Source: a bacterium
Lineage (GTDB): Bacteria > Patescibacteriota > Gracilibacteria > Peribacterales > Peribacteraceae
Assembly: GCA_027623015.1 (NCBI GenBank)
Contig: JAQBVR010000013.1
Coordinates: forward strand, 1-33,279
Direction: 5' to 3'
Length of the DNA: 33,279 nt
Notes under the pieces: generated by a model
The model's input: the letters and a program-made list of their open reading frames with translations, nothing else
Databases searched by the model: none
Told to the model about the DNA's origin: nothing
Shown here: in pieces, positions 1-7,486 of the stretch
Numbering within the stretch: the stretch's first letter is position 1
Layout: every line of letters starts with the position of its first letter
Made by a program: the position numbers and the translations under genes

Positions 1-59
1 GACCATGAGCGTGGAAGTGGCCCGAGCGCCGCAGCGCGAGGACCATGAGCGTAGTCGAA

Positions 60-146
60 TGGTGCCGAAGAGAGGACTCGAACCTCCACGGGGGGATGCC
101 CCACTGGTTCCTAAGACCAGCGCGTCTACCATTCCGCCACTTCGGC
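60..146 (-). tRNA. tRNA-Leu (anticodon UAG), CCA encoded
   Basis: Read on the minus strand, a 7-bp acceptor stem GCCGAAG/CTTCGGC closes an 87-nt molecule with discriminator A and an encoded CCA at 62-60. The anticodon loop CTTAGGA gives anticodon TAG, which reads CUA leucine codons. The long GC-rich variable arm is the class II shape expected of tRNA-Leu, and the T arm carries the usual GGTTCGAGTCC. The D region GGCGGAATGGTAGACGCGC is typical for leucine tRNAs. The 5' end of this gene is partly copied at 222-242. Confidence 0.96.
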
Positions 147-242
147 ACTATTGCAATTATACAACAGAATGTGACAATAACAGAGTTATTTACCCGTCCG
201 TAGTCCTCAGACGTAGGCGGGCCGCCACTTCGGCACTATTGC
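134..242. repeat. 21-bp direct repeat copying the 5' end of tRNA-Leu
   Basis: The 21 bases at 134-154 recur exactly at 222-242. The repeat holds 13 bases of the tRNA 5' end (acceptor and D-arm start, 134-146) plus 8 bases of upstream sequence. The second copy has no tRNA body. The copies are 88 bp apart. This is either a scar of a tandem duplication or deletion, or the remains of a tRNA-associated insertion. A second short direct repeat (12 bases) lies at 1-12 and 41-52. Confidence 0.8.
193..221 (+). repeat. GC-rich hairpin repeat, copy A
   Basis: CCCGTC at 193-198 can pair with GGCGGG at 216-221, with one G.T pair and a loop of about 17 nt. The same arm pair occurs at 26853-26869 and, on the minus strand, at 28046-28075. 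This copy is intergenic, just upstream of the tRNA-Leu gene and abutting the partial tRNA copy. Confidence 0.6.
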
Positions 243-330
243 CGCCATAGTGTAACTGAATCTTGCCTCAGAATAGAAAAAATAAGCCTTTTTCGCTATT
301 CGAAGCCAAGAATACGTATACTGAGCTGCT

Positions 331-814
331 ATGTTTCGGTATCTCATAGCATCAGTGGCAATCGGGTTCCTTATGCCTGTGGAAACCCTCCATCCGTCTT
401 ATTCAGAAATAGACATACTCCGCAATGAAGTTATTGCGCACACAAACATAGAACGGATGATCTATAATCTTCCTCCTCTAGAGCGTAGCCAACTGCTCAC
501 AGTAGCTGCTCAGAAGCATGCTGAGGATATGGCAAACCATAACTTCTATGCCCCACAACAACCTCTCTGACCAGACGCCTCTCGACCGCATGCAAGATAC
601 TGGCTACCCACCAATTGCCAATAGAACATACACAGCACTCATCGCGGAAAACATCGCCAAGGGCCAGAATAGCCCGTGGACAGTTGTCTCCGCATGGATG
701 GATAGCCCTGCACACAGAACAAACATCCTTTCATCAGATCTCAAAGAGATAGGTATCGGGATATCAGGAGACATCTGGGTGCAGAACTTTGGTGGGGTGA
801 GGATGGTAGAGTAA
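331..814 (+). pseudogene. CAP/SCP-like secreted protein, frameshifted
   Basis: Two overlapping frames together make one CAP-domain (cysteine-rich secretory protein/PR-1 superfamily) protein. The first frame from ATG 331 has a short hydrophobic N-terminus fitting a signal peptide, then the CAP helices with KHAEDMANHNFYA. The second frame continues with SDQTPLDRMQDTGY, the AENIA motif, WMDSPAHRTNIL and IGIGI, and stops at 812-814. The frames join if one C is removed from the run of four at 551-554, so a +1 slip is enough to break the gene. The joined protein would be about 160 aa, a normal size for a bacterial CAP domain. The usual residues (H in HNFYAH, E in AENIA, H in SPAHR) are present, so decay is recent or this is a base-calling error. 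CAP proteins are extracytoplasmic and their biochemical role in bacteria is unclear. The stop lies 3 bp from the convergent gene's stop. Confidence 0.82.
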
Positions 815-817
815 GGC

Positions 818-3800
818 TTACCCTGTATCGTCATCTGTTTTCTCTCCCAATCCTGTATAGGTAGAACCACGACGCTCTAATTCTTTCTGGATCATTTGGT
901 ATTCCTTGCTTGCATGATTGAGGGCAGCACCTGCATCTTTGACAAGTCCTTCGAGCTTCGCAAGAGGAATAACAGACAGTTGCACTACATTATTTCCAAT
1001 GGTTACTACACCGTCCCATGAATCGATAAGGGCATTCATAGATCCATCGCCAATAGCTACACTAAGTGCAAGACCCATCTTTCCTGTATCAACAACTCCA
1101 TCAGTTACCCAATCTACTTCACTAAGGAATGAATCTACTTGTTCACCAGTCCACTGCTGCGCTGATGCGATAGCATCACCTGTCCACACAAATCCTGGAG
1201 TCATAAAGTCAGCTAGAGTATTGACCGATGCGTCGTATACACCTTCAGCCCCTTCTTTGACTATAAATCCAATAGCAGTAGCAGCGCTTAGTACCATCTT
1301 ACCTTGCTCTACTTGAAGACGAACATATTCCTGACCTGCGTCTGTTGCCATGTCCACAATCTTACCTCCAATCTTCTGGTAGTGATCTACTTCCGCAAGC
1401 ATTTTGTTTAAGCCCTTCTCTCCCAAGATAGATGCAGCAACAGCTAGGTTCACTGTGCCATCTCGCCACAGACCAGCTTTTTTTGCTGCAGCCTCCCACT
1501 GCTCTCCTCCCCATTCCAAAGATGCAGCGATAGCTTCTTCGCCCCACTCCATGCCTGGCTGAATAAGAACTGCAATAGAATCAACTGTTGCATCAAGCGC
1601 ATCATCTGCTACTTCTGCAACGTAGAGACCGAGACCGACTGCTGTATTGATGGTTGCTGTTGTGTTATCTGCAAGGAATGTTGCAGCAGTCTGCGCATTT
1701 TTCAGCTGGGTTGCTAGATACTTTTGTCCTTCTGCGTTTGCAATATCTACAATCTCTCCTCCTACCTTAACGTAATGATCCACCTCTTGAGTCATCTTAT
1801 TGAGAGCAGCCTCTCCCATCTTAGCTCCTGCAATTGTAAGTATAACAGCGCCATCTCGCCACAGACCAGCTTCTTTTGCTGCAGCCTCCCACTGCCCTCC
1901 TCCCCATTTCAAAGATGCAGCGATAGCTTTGTTGCCCCACTCCATGCCTGGCTGAATAAGATCTGCAATAGAATCAACTGTTGCATCAAGCGCATCACCT
2001 GCTACATCTGTAACGTAGAGACCGAGACCAACCACAGTATTCATAGCTGCAGTACCCTTCTTCGCAAAGTCTGCCGCAAGGATTGTTCCTTCTTTGATTC
2101 GTGCTGCTACGTATGCCTTTCCTGCAGTTGTAGCTAAGTCGATCAATACACCTCCTTCTTCAACAAGATAGTCTGTTCCATCGGAAAGCAACTGCATTCC
2201 TTCCGCACCTAGCGCAAGTGTCAGTGCAGCTGTGTCCACTAATCCATCAACAACATAATTACCGTAGAACTCTGCCCCCTCAACAAATGCATCCCACTGC
2301 GGACCACTCCATTCACCTAGTGCAGCTAACTGCTCGGAGCCCATCTCCCATCCATCTACAGCAAGATCAGCTAGTAACAATGCGGGAGTAAGTGCCAATC
2401 CCGCTGCAGCTTCTACTGCTTTAATAGGAGCAGATGTAATAGCTTCTGCTATTGCTAGATTAGCATCGAGATCTCTAAGGCTTTCTCCGATTTTTGCATA
2501 GTCAGTGTCTTTCACCATGCCTCGAATACCTTCAACTAGCTTCACACCATCTTTGATATCTTGCATGCGCTCTTCACCAGTCTTTGTATTGTCTGTATCA
2601 TTTACGATCGCTCGAACTTGATCTCGTGCACTGACAATCTTTGACATAGCATTTTGAGCACTTTCAAGTGATGCTTTTTCGGAAGCAAGTGTGCTTTTTA
2701 GCCTAGATCTCAGGCCCATATTAAATGGATTTAAGTAACTTACACCGCCTATATTATCGATTTCTTCCTGTGTACCTTTCACATGAGCACGGTACATATC
2801 GACACGGCGTTGGATAGAACCAACAGCTTGATCCATACTTGCAGAAAGCCCCTCTTTCGCAAGGTTTATCTGCTTGATGAATTCCGCTGAAAGCTCAACC
2901 GACTTCGGCGTTGCTTCTGGAGGCTTGTCTGTATTTTCTGGTGGCACACTGAACTGTCCGCCTGGCTCCTCTTTATTCTCAGGAGTTTTGTCATCTGGCT
3001 TCTCTGGATCCTTTGGAGTTTTGTCATCTGGCTTCTCTGGATCCTTTGGAGTTTTGTCATCTGGCTTCTCTGAAGCCTTTGGCAACACTACCTTAATCAT
3101 CTCTGTAATCTTCGCCAACTTGTCCGCATTCTCTGGCTTACGTAAATCAGTGATAGCTTTCTGAATTCCCTCAGCAGTGATGTACTGTGTACCTTCTGGA
3201 AAGAGCTCATGAAGAATTCCTTTCTTCGCACCAAGCTTAAGCACCGTCGTACTAGTCCCATCGATATTCAGCTGGTCTGGTGTAAACTCTCCGAGTGCTT
3301 CACGAAGACCGTCGATATTTATACCGGGGAACGCAGCCTCTAGTGCTGTAAGTGCGGTACCAACTGCACCGTCTATAGCTTCTTTCGCCGCACCCTGCTC
3401 TTTATCGGTCAAAACAGAATCTCCTTCACCTGCACTTTCAAGCGCAACAATCTTCTTCTCGTCTCCTTCGATGTCCTTCGCAAGTGCTTTTCGCTCTTCT
3501 TTGAGTGTAGCAAGTGCAGTCTCTGCTTCTGTAATTTTTGTTGTGAGGGCATTGAGTTCTGTCTCTGCTTTTGCAAGATCTTCTCCAATGAGTCCCCCTA
3601 CCTCAATCTTAGTCTGCAGTTCAGCCTGCTGTGTTTTCAGGTCATCAAGAGCGCCTTCCTGTGTCTTGATCTGCTTATCCATGCCATCAAGATTTTTCTT
3701 TTTAGCATCAACCCCTTCTTTAAGAGCTGCTGCTTGTTCTTTTGGATTCTCAGATACCTTGTCTCCCGAGCCTTCAGATGAATCTTCATCATCAGTACTC

Positions 3801-5011
3801 TGAGCTAATCCTTCTACCCCAAGAGCAGAAAGTATCTGTTCAAATAGTTTTACGAGCAACTCACTAAGGTGATTGAGTGTCTCATTTAGCTGTGGGGAAA
3901 GTTCTGACTTTTCAGAGCCTCCTTCCACACCCGATAGCCTATCGTACTCTGTATGAAGCTTATCCCAAACTTCATACTCTGCCTTTGAGTAATTGACAGC
4001 ATCTGCCATTATAAAAGTAATAGCTGCTGGAGACATGGCATCATGAATCGCAATGAGTTTTTTTGGATCTGTTTCCACAACTCCTTGGAAATACAAACGT
4101 ATATCCTCAGGACTTAGTTGTGATAATTTGTTTGCAATCCTAGGGCCAGCCTTATCATATATTTCTCTCTCCGCTGGAGTAAGAACTTTGTAAGAATCTG
4201 CAAGTGCTTGTGCCTGCTTAGGGTCCATACCTTCGATGACCTTCATCACGACCTCTCTCTGCTCTGGAGTCATACTATCGTAACGACTGCCAAAGTGCTC
4301 TTTCATTTCTTTTACAGCAGGAGACTCTGCAGTCTTCTCAGATGACTCTGAGCCTCCTTCTTTGGAGCTTTCATCTGGCGTGTCTGTAGAACTACCTTCC
4401 TCTTCTCCATCGAATATATATGCGTCAGTTGAATCTGCTACTGTTGAGTCATCTGGAGTCTTAGGAATAGGCGCAGTCGCTCTATCAAGAACATCTGTAG
4501 ATTCTGGTACTGGCTCGTCAGTACTTGAAACTGGAGGTAGTATTATTCCTGGAGGTGAAGCTGTTGTTTCTACCGTAAGACCAGCAAGCTTCTTGTCTGC
4601 TGAAGCAGGTGGCTTCATCGACTGTAACTCTTCATAGTGGATAGCGCGCTCAGGATCAGTAGCCATTTCAGGCGGCTCACCAGCAAGCAACTGTGCATCG
4701 CTTGCATCTTCTGCCATACTCCTGAAAAGATCCTGCACTTTCCCGGCACCATTTTTAATGGTCTGAATACCGGAATCCATAGCATCACTAAGCGGCTTTA
4801 GAGCTGCAATAATTTGTTCCTTGGTGGTCACCATTAGTTTATCTCCTGCTTCTTTCGTGGCTTTATCAGCATCTTCAGAAGTTTTAATATCTTTGAGCAT
4901 ATCAGCAACATCATTATTTATATTCGGATCAATTGCAGCCACAACATCCTCATCAGTGAATTCAACTTCAGGCATTTGTGGCGTGTCATCACTTGGTGTT
5001 TCGGAAGACAT
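818..5011 (-). CDS. Giant repeat protein (1397 aa), unknown function
   Basis: I do not recognise this protein. No signal peptide is seen; it starts MSSETPSDD and is acidic. In order it shows: a low-complexity Ser/Glu/Thr region; a helical module beginning MTPEQREVV near residue 247; a predicted coiled coil rich in K/E/Q about 428-527; three 11-aa Pro/Asp/Lys repeats (PDDKTPKDPEK type) about 645-678; another helical segment; and, from about residue 900, four copies of a Trp-anchored 120-135-aa repeat (anchor Trp at 901, 1036, 1167, 1287). The repeats are Ala/Gly rich and include the motif W-x-G-x-Q-W-(D/E)-A. The same repeat makes up the 582-aa protein at 5621-7369. Start: the frame stays open to a GTG at 5056, but ATG 5011 follows an AGAGAAAAG purine tract, and the region around it is duplicated upstream. 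It is probably transcribed with the 129-aa and 582-aa genes. Confidence 0.85.
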   Translation of the reverse strand: MSSETPSDDTPQMPEVEFTDEDVVAAIDPNINNDVADMLKDIKTSEDADKATKEAGDKLMVTTKEQIIAALKPLSDAMDSGIQTIKNGAGKVQDLFRSMAEDASDAQLLAGEPPEMATDPERAIHYEELQSMKPPASADKKLAGLTVETTASPPGIILPPVSSTDEPVPESTDVLDRATAPIPKTPDDSTVADSTDAYIFDGEEEGSSTDTPDESSKEGGSESSEKTAESPAVKEMKEHFGSRYDSMTPEQREVVMKVIEGMDPKQAQALADSYKVLTPAEREIYDKAGPRIANKLSQLSPEDIRLYFQGVVETDPKKLIAIHDAMSPAAITFIMADAVNYSKAEYEVWDKLHTEYDRLSGVEGGSEKSELSPQLNETLNHLSELLVKLFEQILSALGVEGLAQSTDDEDSSEGSGDKVSENPKEQAAALKEGVDAKKKNLDGMDKQIKTQEGALDDLKTQQAELQTKIEVGGLIGEDLAKAETELNALTTKITEAETALATLKEERKALAKDIEGDEKKIVALESAGEGDSVLTDKEQGAAKEAIDGAVGTALTALEAAFPGINIDGLREALGEFTPDQLNIDGTSTTVLKLGAKKGILHELFPEGTQYITAEGIQKAITDLRKPENADKLAKITEMIKVVLPKASEKPDDKTPKDPEKPDDKTPKDPEKPDDKTPENKEEPGGQFSVPPENTDKPPEATPKSVELSAEFIKQINLAKEGLSASMDQAVGSIQRRVDMYRAHVKGTQEEIDNIGGVSYLNPFNMGLRSRLKSTLASEKASLESAQNAMSKIVSARDQVRAIVNDTDNTKTGEERMQDIKDGVKLVEGIRGMVKDTDYAKIGESLRDLDANLAIAEAITSAPIKAVEAAAGLALTPALLLADLAVDGWEMGSEQLAALGEWSGPQWDAFVEGAEFYGNYVVDGLVDTAALTLALGAEGMQLLSDGTDYLVEEGGVLIDLATTAGKAYVAARIKEGTILAADFAKKGTAAMNTVVGLGLYVTDVAGDALDATVDSIADLIQPGMEWGNKAIAASLKWGGGQWEAAAKEAGLWRDGAVILTIAGAKMGEAALNKMTQEVDHYVKVGGEIVDIANAEGQKYLATQLKNAQTAATFLADNTTATINTAVGLGLYVAEVADDALDATVDSIAVLIQPGMEWGEEAIAASLEWGGEQWEAAAKKAGLWRDGTVNLAVAASILGEKGLNKMLAEVDHYQKIGGKIVDMATDAGQEYVRLQVEQGKMVLSAATAIGFIVKEGAEGVYDASVNTLADFMTPGFVWTGDAIASAQQWTGEQVDSFLSEVDWVTDGVVDTGKMGLALSVAIGDGSMNALIDSWDGVVTIGNNVVQLSVIPLAKLEGLVKDAGAALNHASKEYQMIQKELERRGSTYTGLGEKTDDDTG
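944..2314 (-). repeat. Four Trp-anchored protein repeats in the 1397-aa gene
   Basis: Units run 2314-1910, 1909-1517, 1516-1157 and a shorter last one 1156 to about 944. Each opens with a W-x-G-x-Q-(W/V)-(D/E) motif and continues with a G-x-V-D/N type turn, a Leu-rich helix, D-H-Y or equivalent, G-G-x-I-V-D-x-A and A-G-x-x-Y. Units 2 and 3 are nearly identical at the DNA level over about 190 bp: 1458-1652 against 1851-2045, an offset of 393 bp or 131 codons. That marks a recent in-frame tandem duplication. Confidence 0.85.
2982..3080 (-). repeat. 33-bp tandem repeat, three copies
   Basis: A 33-bp unit is repeated at 2982-3014, 3015-3047 and 3048-3080; the last differs in its final 9 bases (GAAGCCTTT instead of GGATCCTTT). 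It encodes the 11-aa Pro-Asp-Asp-Lys-Thr-Pro-type linker between the coiled-coil half and the C-terminal half of the 1397-aa protein. Unit number changes would keep the frame. Confidence 0.92.
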
Positions 5012-5092
5012 AAACAGTAGTCTTTTCTCTGCCTTCATAAGGAACATCTCCACCACTAAGCGACATGAATAGAAGCCTCTTCTCTGCCTCTG
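5007..5092 (-). repeat. Duplicated translation-start region of the 1397-aa gene
   Basis: About 27-30 bases around the start codon at 5011 occur again, imperfectly, about 55 bp upstream (5007-5035 and 5062-5091 on the plus strand). Both copies contain GGCAGAGAARAG followed by an ATGTC. Only the ATG at 5011 opens the long frame. The upstream ATG at 5066 is in another frame and stops after 25 codons. This supports 5011 as the start. Confidence 0.6.
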
Positions 5093-5112
5093 TGTGTTTG
5101 TTGTGCTTCATG

Positions 5113-5502
5113 TTACGAATGGGAAGGTGGATCTGCAGTTTCAAATGCACTTTCAAGATTAGACATCTGTCCGGCATCCTCCTCTCTGCTACCCAGCTCT
5201 GCTTTTTCAAATGCATCTTTACGCTCCTCAGTCACCGCGTCACCAAGCTTGGCGATCCACTCCTGAAATGCTTTGTCGTATGCTGTAAACGCGGCTTTGT
5301 ATTTCTGCATGCGTGCCTTGCGATCTTCTGCAGATTCGTCTTTGTACTTCTCCGTAAGTGCCGACAAGTTGGATGATAAAAGTTCAGGTTCTATCTTTCC
5401 CATAATCGCATCGTAAATAACTTCCTTTGCAGGAATCATTTTCTGAAGTTCTGGATGTAAGTCCGCTAGAGGATCTTTGGCAGTTACACTGTCGTCAGAC
5501 AT
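5113..5502 (-). CDS. Small acidic helical protein (129 aa), unknown
   Basis: I do not recognise this gene. The frame is open further upstream, but ATG 5502 (MSDDSVTAKDPLADL) is the likely start, because the upstream extension is Cys/Lys-rich and reads like non-coding sequence. The product is hydrophilic, mostly helical and rich in Glu, Lys and Ala, with a possible short coiled coil (KYKDESAEDRKARMQKYKAA). It has no membrane segment and no Cys. No clear Shine-Dalgarno site precedes it. It lies between the 582-aa and 1397-aa repeat proteins, about 120 bp from the first and 100 bp from the second, in the same direction. The MS-acidic-Asp start resembles the start of the large neighbour (MSSETPSDD). 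A partner of the repeat proteins is possible, but this is inference from position only. Confidence 0.7.
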   Translation of the reverse strand: MSDDSVTAKDPLADLHPELQKMIPAKEVIYDAIMGKIEPELLSSNLSALTEKYKDESAEDRKARMQKYKAAFTAYDKAFQEWIAKLGDAVTEERKDAFEKAELGSREEDAGQMSNLESAFETADPPSHS

Positions 5503-5620
5503 AGAGAAATAAGAATGTAGATATTTGTTTGTATCGAGATATTGTACCAAAAATACGAATAAATGGCAATTATCCAAAAAGACAACTACGACTTTGTCGC
5601 TAACTATAGGCAAAATCCAA

Positions 5621-7369
5621 TTACGACTCAGAAGACTTTTCCTGTGGCAACAGTGCTTCTCCCTCCTTTGTGGAACTATCGATAACGTTTTTTCCATTAC
5701 GATAAAGAAAATCTACTCTATCAATCATGGCATCAAAGAGCTTTGGCCCCATGGCAAGTGTGAGCTTTTGACTATCTAATACACCTGCTTGTCCGTAGCG
5801 CAAAGACAACTCCATACGATCTACTGCACGCTTCCACTGGTCAGCACTCCACGTCATCGCAGACGCCCTATCTTCTTCGGACCATATGCCACCTTCACGA
5901 TACTTTTTACCAAGGGTCTCAGCTTCTCTGAAGAGCTTGAGCGCGTCTTCTCGCGAAAGTAATCCAAGTACAAGCCCCTCTTCTACAGATGTATCTCCTG
6001 TCCACAAACCCTTCTCGATAATCTGCGCGCCTGCATCTGTCTGACCATCGATGATACCGTTATTTTTATCCACCAAATATATAGATCGCTTTACCATTCG
6101 CTCAACTAATTCGGGTCCCATATCTGCAAGCAGTGTCACTATATCCACCTGTCCATTTCTTGTGTATTTCTTCGAAAATCCCCCTACCTTTAGTGCACTA
6201 TCCCATTCGCCCATAGTCCAATGCATAGCTACAGCACGAAGTTCATCTGTCCAACCAGCTCCAGAAAAGACTTGTGCGCCTGTGGCCTCTGCAACAGCTA
6301 TACGCCTATCCATCTCTTCTTGCGTCATCAGGTCTGCACGAACAAGGGGTGCTAAACGCGCGTTACCCTCAGCAAGAGCGTCCATCACAAATTTACGACC
6401 GTCTAGCCTTGCAATATCTATGATATATGGGCGGATCTCTATGAGAACTTTTGATCGATCCACCATATGGTTAAACAACTTTGGCCCAAGTACTTTATGA
6501 AGGGCACGAATATCAACAATACCTTTTTCTACAAATACATCAAACTGTGGCGTATCGATAAAGGCATCCCATTGTTCATTGATCCAACTGTACGCTTCAG
6601 CGCGTTCTACATCACCCCATGTACTGTCGGGTAAAAGATGTGTTGCAGCAAATGCAACAGCAACTTTGTACATGGCTATTCCCTCTTCTTTTGTATACGC
6701 CCCACATGCAATAGCCACTGCAAGAGTCACATCTCCACTTACCAACGCCTTGTCGACCATCTTCTGACCAGCAACGGTATCTGCATCGATAATCTTGCCA
6801 TCAATATGAATCAAATTAGTTGCCCTATTTACCATCCTATCGAACAATTGTTTTGGCATATACTTCAGCAATTTCTCGGAATTCAGTATACCGCCTTTTG
6901 AATACGTATCTGAAAATCCAATGTACTTCATCCCTTCGTGCCACTCATCTGGCGACCAATGCATCGCCGCAAAAAGGTTTCGTTCATCCCAGTCTCGCTT
7001 TGGTCGTAGACACATGTCTGATGCAGTCATCGCATCTTGAATACGATCATCTGCCTCATTTCCTGAAACAACACCTGCATGGACACAAGTCATCAGTGAG
7101 ATGTTTCCCTCATAAAGTTCATCAGTTAGTATGTGCTTTCCTTCTTCTGTATCACTAGAAATCAACTTCTTGCCAACTTGCACGATATGCTTAGCATGAT
7201 CTAACAAGAGAAGGTAATTGGCCGTCCCAATACTTGCCACAAGGGCATCGATGTTGACGACGCCTCCCGATGTATAGTTGTTGATAAATGCAGTGCTAGA
7301 TACAAACGCATTCCACTGCTCTGCAGTCCAATGCTCAGCAACGCCGTCGGCAAAAGGATTTTCAGCCAT
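5621..7369 (-). CDS. Five-repeat protein (582 aa), unknown function
   Basis: I do not recognise a known family. Almost the whole protein consists of five copies of a repeat of about 123 aa, with anchor Trp at residues 14, 138, 262, 384 and 507 (spacing 122-124). Each unit shows W-(S/T/I)-x-x-(E/Q)-W, then a (G)-x-V/L-(D/N) turn, L-x-x-x-M/L-G-P-(K/E)-L-(F/V)-x-x-M-(V/I)-(D/N/K)-R, a G-K-x-I-I-D core, D-T/A-x-A-G/E-G, and an acidic helix leading to the next anchor. The fifth unit is cut short and ends in a Ser/Glu tail. No signal peptide or membrane segment is seen, so it is probably cytoplasmic. The 1397-aa protein downstream carries four more units of the same family. The start ATG 7369 (MAENPFADG) is 117 bp downstream of the mfd stop. 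Confidence 0.88.
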   Translation of the reverse strand: MAENPFADGVAEHWTAEQWNAFVSSTAFINNYTSGGVVNIDALVASIGTANYLLLLDHAKHIVQVGKKLISSDTEEGKHILTDELYEGNISLMTCVHAGVVSGNEADDRIQDAMTASDMCLRPKRDWDERNLFAAMHWSPDEWHEGMKYIGFSDTYSKGGILNSEKLLKYMPKQLFDRMVNRATNLIHIDGKIIDADTVAGQKMVDKALVSGDVTLAVAIACGAYTKEEGIAMYKVAVAFAATHLLPDSTWGDVERAEAYSWINEQWDAFIDTPQFDVFVEKGIVDIRALHKVLGPKLFNHMVDRSKVLIEIRPYIIDIARLDGRKFVMDALAEGNARLAPLVRADLMTQEEMDRRIAVAEATGAQVFSGAGWTDELRAVAMHWTMGEWDSALKVGGFSKKYTRNGQVDIVTLLADMGPELVERMVKRSIYLVDKNNGIIDGQTDAGAQIIEKGLWTGDTSVEEGLVLGLLSREDALKLFREAETLGKKYREGGIWSEEDRASAMTWSADQWKRAVDRMELSLRYGQAGVLDSQKLTLAMGPKLFDAMIDRVDFLYRNGKNVIDSSTKEGEALLPQEKSSES

Positions 7370-7431
7370 ATCGCTTTATTATACACGAAATTAGCTTTGG
7401 TTTCCATTGCTTTCATTTTGAGAGGTGCTCA

Positions 7432-7486
7432 ACGTACTCGATGTGCTAGAAGCAATGACGATACACCTCGAAAGCCTCGAGTACGT
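7432..7486. repeat. 10-bp inverted repeat next to the mfd stop
   Basis: ACGTACTCGA at 7432-7441 is the exact reverse complement of TCGAGTACGT at 7477-7486, directly abutting the mfd stop codon (7487-7489). A shorter inverted pair, GAGGTG 7422-7427 and CACCTC 7464-7469, overlaps it. No T-run follows on the minus strand, so it is not a textbook intrinsic terminator. It could still stop or slow transcription between mfd and the repeat-protein gene. Confidence 0.6.

Noticed and set aside
2982-3080. CRISPR-like array from the 33-bp repeats
   Set aside because: The copies are tandem with no spacers, and they encode an in-frame Pro/Asp linker.
818-5011. Long opposite-strand frames (for example 918-1316, 1724-2137, 3471-3803)
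   Set aside because: They are shadows of the repeat-rich minus-strand gene, with Ser/Cys-rich compositions typical of antisense frames.
4989-5066. A 25-codon leader peptide gene upstream of the 1397-aa protein
   Set aside because: It arises from the duplicated start region and overlaps the true start in another frame; no independent support.
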